A stretch of 22,675 nt of DNA from Pontiellaceae bacterium (GTDB taxonomy: Bacteria > Verrucomicrobiota > Kiritimatiellia > Kiritimatiellales > Pontiellaceae), in the NCBI GenBank assembly GCA_016937035.1, contig JAFGWS010000140.1, forward strand, positions 1-22,675, read 5' to 3'. Shown piece by piece: positions 8,312-14,340 of the stretch. The notes beneath the pieces were generated by a model that saw only the letters and a program-made list of their open reading frames with translations, was not told the DNA's origin and did no database searches. How positions within the stretch are numbered: the stretch's first letter is position 1; the number at the start of each line of letters is the position of its first letter. The position numbers and the translations under genes are program-made.

Positions 8312-10310
8312 ACAGTTTATGGCGTGGGTCGAACAATACCTGGACGACACGCTTCAGCCCGATGCCGCAGAACAGTTGCTTCATCTCCTTCAAGATGATC
8401 CTGAGCGGTTGAACCAATTCTGCCGCCAGCTCCAGATGCAGCGCCTGCTCGAAGAACAGAACGCCGTTCCTTCGGGAGCGGATGCGGTGCTTCAACGAAT
8501 TCAGGAAAAGGCCGCGCCCAAAATTATTCGGCCTCGCTGGAACCGAATCCTCTACCGCGCCGCCGCCGTCCTGACCGTTACCGTCGGAGTCGGGCTCGTG
8601 ACTCAGCATGCGGTGAAGGAAAAAGCTGCACAAACGGAGGCGGAATATGATTCGAATTCTGAATCCAGACCGCAAATGAATCTGAAGAAGCCGATCGTCA
8701 AAGTTAAAAAAACAGATGGGTCGTCTACTGGTAATGACGAGGGAAAGGCCGTATCTCCAGAATCGAGATTACGACGTCTCAATCTGCCTATGTCCCCATC
8801 ACCGCATTCTCTTTCTTCCCCGAGCATCGTTGGATCGCCAGTTATGCCGCCTGCAAATAATACTGAAACCTACGCCTCGATAGAGGAGAACGGCTGGAAG
8901 ATGGCGGGTGAAACGCCGCTCTCGACCTTCTCCATCGATGTCGATACGGCCTCGTACGCCAATGTGCGGAGGTTTTTGAATCAAGGGCAGCTTCCTCCGG
9001 CGGATGCGGTGCGCGTGGAGGAAATGATTAACTATTTTGAATATGACTATGCCGCGCCTAAGGGCGAGACGACGTTCTCGACGGCCATGGCGCTGCAGGC
9101 GTGTCCTTGGAATCCGACGCATAAATTGCTGCGTGTCGGTCTGCAGGGGCGCAAACCGGATGAAGGGAGCGACAAGCCGTCGAACCTGGTATTCCTGCTC
9201 GACGTATCCGGGTCGATGGACAGCGAGGATAAACTGCCGCTGCTGAAGAAAGGGTTTACGATGATGGTGAATGCACTGGGCGCGCAGGACCGCGTGGCGA
9301 TTGTGGTCTATGCCGGCTCCTCCGGTCTCGTGCTCGATTCCACTTCGGCCGCCGACAAGGAGACGATCATCGGTGCCATGGAGCGGCTTTCGGCGGGCGG
9401 TTCCACGGCGGGCGGAGCAGGCATCGAGCTGGCGTATCGTGTGGCGGCGGATCATTATATTCCGGGCGGAATCAATCGCGTGATTCTGGCGACTGACGGC
9501 GATTTTAATGTGGGCATTTCCGATATCAACGGCCTCCAGAAGCTGATTGAAGAAAAACGCGAAACCGGCGTTTTCCTGAGTGTGCTGGGCTTCGGTACCG
9601 GCAACCTGAAGGATTCGACGATGGAGACGCTCGCCGATAAGGGAAACGGCAACTATTTTTACATCGACTCCGAGCGCGAGGCCGACAAAGTGCTCGTGAA
9701 GCAGCTGACCGCCAATATGGAGACGATTGCCAAGGACGTTAAAATTCAGATCGAATTTAACCCCAAAGTCGTCCGTTCCTACCGCCTCATCGGCTATGAA
9801 AACCGCGTCATGGCTGCGCAGGATTTTGCCGACGACCAAAAAGATGCGGGCGAAATCGGTGCAGGGCATCAGGTGACCGCGCTTTATGAACTGATCACCA
9901 CCGATGCGCCTGCCACGCAGGACGGCGTTGCGCTCAAATATGCGCAGACCGAGGAGTCGTCATACAGCGCTGCCGATGAAATGCTCACGCTCAAGCTACG
10001 CTACAAAGAACCCGAAGGTTCCGTCAGCAAGCTTATCAGCTTTCCGCTGAAAGCGGGCACCTCGGACGAGGCCATGGACGCGTCTTTCCGCTGGGTGACG
10101 GCCGTCGCCGCTTTCGGTCAATATCTGCGGCAGTCGGAAAATCTAGTTCGGTATTCGCTCGAAGAGATTAAGGAAATGGCCGAAAGCGCGGTCGGCGAAG
10201 ATCCCTATGGCTATCGCCGCGAGTTTATTCGTCTGCTTGATCAGGCGGCGCAGCTCGAAGGCTGCGTGCCGACCGACTCCAAATATCCGGTGTGGCAATA
10301 TCGAAACTAG
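8289..10310 (+). CDS. Membrane VWA-domain protein (YfbK-like) with anti-sigma-like N-terminus
   Basis: A 673-residue membrane protein. Residues 1-75 form a short helical cytoplasmic segment (FMAWVEQYLDDTLQPDAAEQLLHLLQDD...) of the kind found at the head of anti-sigma/FecR-like proteins, without a zinc motif. One membrane helix lies at about 88-106 (YRAAAVLTVTVGVGLVTQ). A Ser/Pro-rich linker (about 120-190) follows. A YfbK-type N-terminal block at about 196-275 (PLSTFSIDVDTASYANVRRFL) precedes a von Willebrand A domain at about 298-475 with a complete MIDAS set: DVSGS (305-309), T373 in GGSTAGG, and D403 in ATDGD. The C-terminal part (about 480-665) matches the DUF3520-type region of YfbK relatives. 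Start: AAGGAG seven bases before ATG 8289, inside the sigma gene. Role inferred: sequester or release the ECF factor in response to a ligand bound outside the membrane. Confidence 0.88.
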   Translation: MNTNIPNEQFMAWVEQYLDDTLQPDAAEQLLHLLQDDPERLNQFCRQLQMQRLLEEQNAVPSGADAVLQRIQEKAAPKIIRPRWNRILYRAAAVLTVTVGVGLVTQHAVKEKAAQTEAEYDSNSESRPQMNLKKPIVKVKKTDGSSTGNDEGKAVSPESRLRRLNLPMSPSPHSLSSPSIVGSPVMPPANNTETYASIEENGWKMAGETPLSTFSIDVDTASYANVRRFLNQGQLPPADAVRVEEMINYFEYDYAAPKGETTFSTAMALQACPWNPTHKLLRVGLQGRKPDEGSDKPSNLVFLLDVSGSMDSEDKLPLLKKGFTMMVNALGAQDRVAIVVYAGSSGLVLDSTSAADKETIIGAMERLSAGGSTAGGAGIELAYRVAADHYIPGGINRVILATDGDFNVGISDINGLQKLIEEKRETGVFLSVLGFGTGNLKDSTMETLADKGNGNYFYIDSEREADKVLVKQLTANMETIAKDVKIQIEFNPKVVRSYRLIGYENRVMAAQDFADDQKDAGEIGAGHQVTALYELITTDAPATQDGVALKYAQTEESSYSAADEMLTLKLRYKEPEGSVSKLISFPLKAGTSDEAMDASFRWVTAVAAFGQYLRQSENLVRYSLEEIKEMAESAVGEDPYGYRREFIRLLDQAAQLEGCVPTDSKYPVWQYRN

Positions 10311-10326
10311 GGTGCAGATATGTTCG

Positions 10327-10387
10327 AACCACTAATCTTCTCTAATCAGCACTAATCATTAGTGAAGATCAGTGTGAATTAGTGGTT
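10327..10387. repeat. Inverted array of six heptamers (ATTAGTG-like) phased at 10 bp
   Basis: On the plus strand ATTAGTG-like heptamers start at 10358 (ATTAGTG), 10368 (ATCAGTG) and 10378 (ATTAGTG). On the minus strand ATTAGTG, ATTAGAG and ATTAGTG occupy 10356-10350, 10346-10340 and 10336-10330. All are spaced exactly 10 bp, and the two halves mirror each other about base 10357. The outer arms AACCACTAAT and ATTAGTGGTT are perfect inverted repeats, as are the inner CACTAAT and ATTAGTG. Confidence 0.9.
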
Positions 10388-10415
10388 GTTAAGTTGATGC
10401 GTTTGTTTGTTTGGT

Positions 10416-10448
10416 CGAGCCCCTCACGAGAGTGCGGGGCTCGGGTTT
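10416..10448 (+). terminator. Rho-independent terminator of the sigma/VWA operon
   Basis: CGAGCCCC (10416-10423) pairs perfectly with GGGGCTCG (10436-10443). Inside the loop CAC and GTG can pair further around a GAGA tetraloop. The stem is followed by GGTTTTG, a short T run. It lies about 105 bp after the VWA stop codon, in the right orientation. Confidence 0.7.
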
Positions 10449-10642
10449 TGTGGCGGACATTCCGGTCTGCCCATGTACAGGCTGGAAGTCTACTCCACTC
10501 GTTCGTCGACCTATTTTGTTTAGAAGGCTCCCTGTTTGGAAATAATTGTCATTATTTGCGCAAGGTGTTTACTTGCAGATAATTGACTGAGTTTCTTTTG
10601 TGGGCGCACGGCAGGTTCGACAATTGTTTCCGAAATTCCCCT

Positions 10643-10673
10643 TTGGGCGATATTACGCCAACTCCTTTATAAT
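10643..10673 (+). promoter_or_regulatory. Candidate sigma-70 promoter for the Nif11-domain gene
   Basis: A perfect -10 hexamer TATAAT lies at 10668-10673, about 90 bp before the ATG at 10764. The best -35 match is TTGGGC at 10643-10648 with a long 19-bp spacer. A GGCG-N6-CGCC inverted repeat (10646-10659) sits within the spacer and could be an operator. A second AT-rich hexamer nearer the gene (TATAAG, about 10715-10720) is an alternative. Confidence 0.35.
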
Positions 10674-10763
10674 AAGCGGATTCAGCGCATTTTTTGAGGT
10701 GGCACGTTTCATGATATAAGCTGGGGCAGCTATTTATTAAAACGACAAGCATAGGAGAATGAA

Positions 10764-10985
10764 ATGGCAAAGAAAGAAGTAGAACGGTTTTTGATCGCAG
10801 GTGGCGAAAAATATGATTTTCGGCTGAAGTATGACACGCTGGAGCCGAAGTCGGCCTTCGTAGCAGAAGCCAACAAGGAAGGCTTTGATTTTACCGAAGA
10901 GGAATTTGACGCGGTTTTGAAGGAGTCGGGCGATGACTTTGCTTCCTACGGCAATCCGCGCAAACGAGGCATCTGGTGGTTCTAG
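10764..10985 (+). CDS. Small Nif11-domain protein, possible peptide precursor
   Basis: A 73-residue protein. The stretch SAFVAEANKEGFDFTEEEFD (about 30-49) is the hallmark of the Nif11 domain, found both in small proteins of nitrogen-fixing bacteria and as leader peptides of ribosomally made, modified peptides. The N-terminal half (KEVERFLIAGGEKYDFRLKY) fits the preceding helix of that domain. After the domain comes a 20-residue tail that ends GNPRKRGIWWF, rich in Arg/Lys and aromatic residues and without cysteine. There is no double-glycine cleavage site at the usual position. AGGAG six bases before the ATG makes the start secure. Nothing in the window encodes a recognisable maturase, protease or exporter, so a peptide-precursor role is a hypothesis; a free-standing regulatory or structural small protein is the alternative. 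Confidence 0.75.
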   Translation: MAKKEVERFLIAGGEKYDFRLKYDTLEPKSAFVAEANKEGFDFTEEEFDAVLKESGDDFASYGNPRKRGIWWF

Positions 10986-11013
10986 TCCGCTGCGCGACGT
11001 CATTATTCGAAAC

Positions 11014-11033
11014 CGCGGATGGACGCGGATGAC
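11014..11033. repeat. Two-copy 10-bp tandem repeat
   Basis: CGCGGATGGA (11014-11023) is followed immediately by CGCGGATGAC (11024-11033), about 30 bp after the Nif11 gene. The 10-bp period equals that of the ATTAGTG array upstream. A related GTGGACGCGGAAT occurs near 13365, before the fructokinase gene. Confidence 0.6.
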
Positions 11034-11157
11034 CAATATTCTATTTTCTGATTCAAGGTGCTCTTGAAGTTTTCTGTCTACTTAAAGTGTTCGGTATTTT
11101 GGCTTGAGTGAAACACCCGACGGGAGGAGTATGTTTCGGTTTGTATGTTGATAGGGA

Positions 11158-13239
11158 GTGAACGTACGGGATCGGAATGTTCTGATGGGTGTAAAAATAT
11201 TTTTTCTAGCTTTGGCCGCATCGCTGGCTGGTCTTGTTTCTGGATACAGCGAATCCGAACAGGATACCGATATTTCGTTCGGGGAGATCGATCGTTGTGC
11301 GGAGTCAATGATTGCTGCGGAAAGCTATCGGGACGCCTTGACGGCATATAAAAAGGCGGTCGCCGCAGGAGAGCACATCCTTTCTCAATATCCTGCATCG
11401 GATGTCGCTAGAGCGCTTTCGTCCGGAGAGCGTAAGATCGGCGGTCTGAGTTGGGCTCAGTTTCTTGAATTAAAGGAGGCGCTTGAGCTTTCCGCGGAGG
11501 CTGAGCAGGATTTGGCGGCCTGCGCGCAGGTGATTGCGGAGACGGGTGAGGATGAATCTTACAAGCGCAATGTTCTGCTCAATGTTGCTGAGTACCATGC
11601 GAACAATAAGGCGAATGTGCAGGCGGAGCAGTTGCTGACGAAAGCGCTGGAGTATGTTCCGGCTGTTACAAATGCGTTTTCACGAGCTCATACCATCACA
11701 CGCTGCGCCGAAGTTTATCATAAAATGGGAGATAATGAGCGTGCGGCTTCAATGCGGGAGCGTGCCGCCGAAGAGATTACAGGCATCGTTGTAACGAGTG
11801 AGTGGGATTCTGATCGGCTGTTATTCGGCTATATGGATTTAATGATCGCCTCGTTTCAAGCCGGAGAGGAGGGGATGGGTGACCGTTTGCTGGAGCGAAC
11901 ACTTCGGTTGATCGGCGAGACGGACGAGCTTCTGCGAGAAAGGGGATTATATAATCTTGCAACATCGCTTGCGCAGGTTGGATATGTTGATAAAGCACTG
12001 AGCATTGTTCAGGAAATGATGCAGGAGTCATACAGCTCAATGTTTCTTCGTGAATTGATGATGGGCAAATATGATGACGATCAGTTAGTACAGCTGCTGA
12101 CTTATGTCGTTTCGATGGGTGAGGGGTATGAGCGCGATGAATCACTCACTGAACTGGCCGTTCGTTATGCAGAACGGGGGCAACTTACTCAGGCCGTTTC
12201 AATTATCAGAACGTGGATGAGTGAATCGTTTCTAGCGGATCAGGCATGGGGTCGCATTGCGGAACAATGTGTTAAGGCGGGGAAGTTTAACCAAGCGGTT
12301 TCGTGTGCGGACCAGATTGAAGAAATGCGGGAAAAGGCGGTGGCTTTTGCCGCCATTGCAGTGGCGTGTGAAGAGGCTGGGGAACGTGAGCTGGCCGATG
12401 AATTGTTTCTGTGGGCGGAAGTGTATATTGCAACTGAGCGCGGGTTTTATTTTCAAATCAGCGCATGTTGCGCTGTAGCGGAAAAGTATATTGATGAGGG
12501 TCAAGATGTGCGCGCAGCCGGGCTGTTGTCAAAAGCAGCCATTGCCGTCGGCGCTCCGGGAAATTTCGAATATCGGTCTTGGGGGCAGTGTGCAACGATT
12601 GCCCGTTTGCTTTTTCGGATCCATCAAGATGAGTTTGCCCATGAACTTTTGTCCTTATCGGAGCAATGGGTCGCCGAAGTAGAAGATGAGCAGCGACGGG
12701 TGATTTTTATGAGAAATATTGCAGAGGCCTATGCTCAGGCGGGGGATTTACAAGCTGCATTGGGCACGCCCAATTCCCTTGAGATGGATGACATAGAGAT
12801 GGAATTAGTTTTTAAACACTATGCGGACTATTGCAGTAAGAACGGTGAGACCTCTCTTCTTCTGGAGGCACTAAGCGCTCAAAAAGATCAGTTTAATTAT
12901 CGGTATAAGTTGTGGATGCTGAGCGATTTGGGGTACGTCGATGCGATTCTAAAACTGGCAGAAAGCGCGGAGAATGCTCGAGATCGGGACCGTGCTGTTG
13001 ATGAGGCCGTCAGCGTGTGCATGGAAAAGGGCCGTTTTTTTGCGGCAGTAGAGGCTGCTGCCATACATGACAATCCGTTGGATCAAGCGGCTGCATTCGT
13101 CAACATTGCGGCGCTTGCATCGGAGGCGGAATATGAATTTTCGCAGGATGACCTCGCCGTTCTTTCCCGAATCGTTCATCGCGCGGTGCCCATGGATGCA
13201 TTCTGGAAAAAGCAGGGTTTCTGCACCTCCGCCGATTGA
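11158..13239 (+). CDS. Secreted helical-repeat (TPR-like) protein of unknown function
   Basis: A 693-residue protein that I do not recognise as a named family. A signal peptide is evident: MGVKIFFLALAASLAGLVSG (residues 10-29). The mature part is almost entirely predicted helix pairs rich in Ala, Glu and Leu, with TPR-like fragments such as YRDALTAYKKAVAAGE, NVQAEQLLTKALEYV, ALSIVQEMMQES and FNQAVSCADQIEEM. This suggests a superhelical protein-protein interaction scaffold in the periplasm or at the cell surface. No catalytic motif is visible. Start choice is uncertain: the GTG at 11158 has AGGGA directly against it, too close for good spacing, while the ATG at 11185 starts the signal peptide cleanly but lacks a strong ribosome-binding site. 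GGAGGAG at 11124-11130 instead precedes ATG 11131, which opens a six-codon leader ORF. Neighbours give no functional hint. Confidence 0.75.
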   Translation: MNVRDRNVLMGVKIFFLALAASLAGLVSGYSESEQDTDISFGEIDRCAESMIAAESYRDALTAYKKAVAAGEHILSQYPASDVARALSSGERKIGGLSWAQFLELKEALELSAEAEQDLAACAQVIAETGEDESYKRNVLLNVAEYHANNKANVQAEQLLTKALEYVPAVTNAFSRAHTITRCAEVYHKMGDNERAASMRERAAEEITGIVVTSEWDSDRLLFGYMDLMIASFQAGEEGMGDRLLERTLRLIGETDELLRERGLYNLATSLAQVGYVDKALSIVQEMMQESYSSMFLRELMMGKYDDDQLVQLLTYVVSMGEGYERDESLTELAVRYAERGQLTQAVSIIRTWMSESFLADQAWGRIAEQCVKAGKFNQAVSCADQIEEMREKAVAFAAIAVACEEAGERELADELFLWAEVYIATERGFYFQISACCAVAEKYIDEGQDVRAAGLLSKAAIAVGAPGNFEYRSWGQCATIARLLFRIHQDEFAHELLSLSEQWVAEVEDEQRRVIFMRNIAEAYAQAGDLQAALGTPNSLEMDDIEMELVFKHYADYCSKNGETSLLLEALSAQKDQFNYRYKLWMLSDLGYVDAILKLAESAENARDRDRAVDEAVSVCMEKGRFFAAVEAAAIHDNPLDQAAAFVNIAALASEAEYEFSQDDLAVLSRIVHRAVPMDAFWKKQGFCTSAD

Positions 13240-13443
13240 TCTAAAAGCAATCATCCGCTAAGCGAGTTTTTTGTGCTTCAGGGAGAGCGCTTTTGTAAAA
13301 ATATCTGAAAATCCCTTTATTTCGCTCAGAATTCCGCTTCAGTATATAGGCAACGAGACGGCCCGTGGACGCGGAATCTATACGATTTCGACCTGCGAGC
13401 TTATTTGAACCAGCACAAAACGAGATAACGAAAGCACGATACG

Positions 13444-14331
13444 ATGATACTGATTATTGGTGAAATCCTGTTTGATGAACTTCCCTCCGGCAGGCGTCCG
13501 GGTGGCGCGCCTTTTAATGTGGCGCGGCATCTGGTCCGCGCCGGATTTGATGCCCGGTTTGTTTCCCGAGTGGGTGAAGATTCGGATGGAAATGAACTGA
13601 TCGATGAGGTCGACGCGGCCAAGCTTCCAAGGACCTTAATTCAGCGCGACGAGCAACATTCCACCGGCCGCGTTGAGGTTCATGTGGATAAGGCCGGCAT
13701 TCCCTCATACTCCATTCTGCCGGATGCGGCGTATGATTATATTCAGTTGCAGGATCTGGATGCTGAATGCGCGCTCGCGGACGTGATTTATTTTGGATCG
13801 TTGATTCAGCGGACGGAGTCTGGCCGACAGCGGTTGCAGGAGTTTTTGGTGCAGCAGCCTTACGGCATTCAGAACCTTTACGACATGAATCTGCGCGACG
13901 GCTGTCGAGAAAAGGAGATTGTCCTTCCTTCGTTGGAGCAGTGCAATGCACTGAAGATTAATGATGAAGAGTTGGTCGAGACCGGCCGTATGATTGGGTC
14001 ATCGCTTTCCGGCGATGCATTGATCGAACAGCTGATGGAATCGTTCAATATCCGACAGGTGGCGCTGACGCAGGGCGCCAAAGGCAGTGTGTTTTTTGCC
14101 GAAGGTGAACGTTTTGAACAACCGGCGTCGCTGGTCTCGCAGGAGCAGATTATGGATACCGTGGGCGCCGGCGATGCGTTTACCGCCGTGCTGGCAATGG
14201 GACTGAGCCGGGGCTGGAAAGCAGAAATGACACTGGCGTTGGCCGGGGCGCTTTCCGAGCGCATTTGTACGATTGCGGGAGCTGTTCCCCCCGATGATGG
14301 TTTTTATAAGGAACTGAAGGGCCAGTTTTAG
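13444..14331 (+). CDS. frk: PfkB-family fructokinase
   Basis: A 295-residue ribokinase/PfkB-fold sugar kinase. The N-terminal signature RRPGGAPFNVARHL (about 17-30) is typical of fructokinases. The NxxE magnesium motif is at N173-E176 and the C-terminal signature DTVGAGDAF at 238-246, with D244 as the catalytic base. It would phosphorylate fructose to fructose-6-phosphate with ATP in the cytoplasm. The substrate assignment is supported by position: first gene of a tight operon with sucrose-phosphate synthase (which uses fructose-6-P) and sucrose phosphorylase (which releases fructose). The stop codon TAG overlaps the AGGAG ribosome-binding site of the next gene, nine bases away. The start ATG at 13444 has a poor ribosome-binding site. 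A possible -10 TATATA (13343-13348) lies about 100 bp upstream, but no good -35 accompanies it. Confidence 0.88.
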   Translation: MILIIGEILFDELPSGRRPGGAPFNVARHLVRAGFDARFVSRVGEDSDGNELIDEVDAAKLPRTLIQRDEQHSTGRVEVHVDKAGIPSYSILPDAAYDYIQLQDLDAECALADVIYFGSLIQRTESGRQRLQEFLVQQPYGIQNLYDMNLRDGCREKEIVLPSLEQCNALKINDEELVETGRMIGSSLSGDALIEQLMESFNIRQVALTQGAKGSVFFAEGERFEQPASLVSQEQIMDTVGAGDAFTAVLAMGLSRGWKAEMTLALAGALSERICTIAGAVPPDDGFYKELKGQF

Positions 14332-14340
14332 GAGATCCGC

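Larger units (their letters stand above)
10311..10763. other. Gene-free region with phased repeats, terminator and candidate promoter
   Basis: The 453-bp gap holds, in order, an inverted array of 10-bp-phased heptamers (10327-10387), a strong hairpin terminator (10416-10448) and a candidate sigma-70 promoter (10643-10673) for the Nif11-domain gene. A 72-codon minus-strand open frame (10552-10770) has no family features and its start overlaps the ribosome-binding site and start codon of the Nif11 gene, so it is not called. Confidence 0.6.

Noticed and set aside
8799..9869. A 356-codon minus-strand frame opposite the VWA gene
   Set aside because: It overlaps the VWA domain with its intact MIDAS motifs and shows only His/Arg-rich shadow translation.
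10700..10715. Sigma-54-like promoter (TGGCACG...) upstream of the Nif11 gene
   Set aside because: The -24 half fits, but the -12 half reads ATGAT instead of TTGCA and lacks the required GC, and no enhancer-binding protein is nearby.
13240..13290. Terminator after the helical-repeat gene
   Set aside because: CGCT-a-AGCG followed by a T run looks suggestive, but the loop would be a single base, which is not a viable hairpin.
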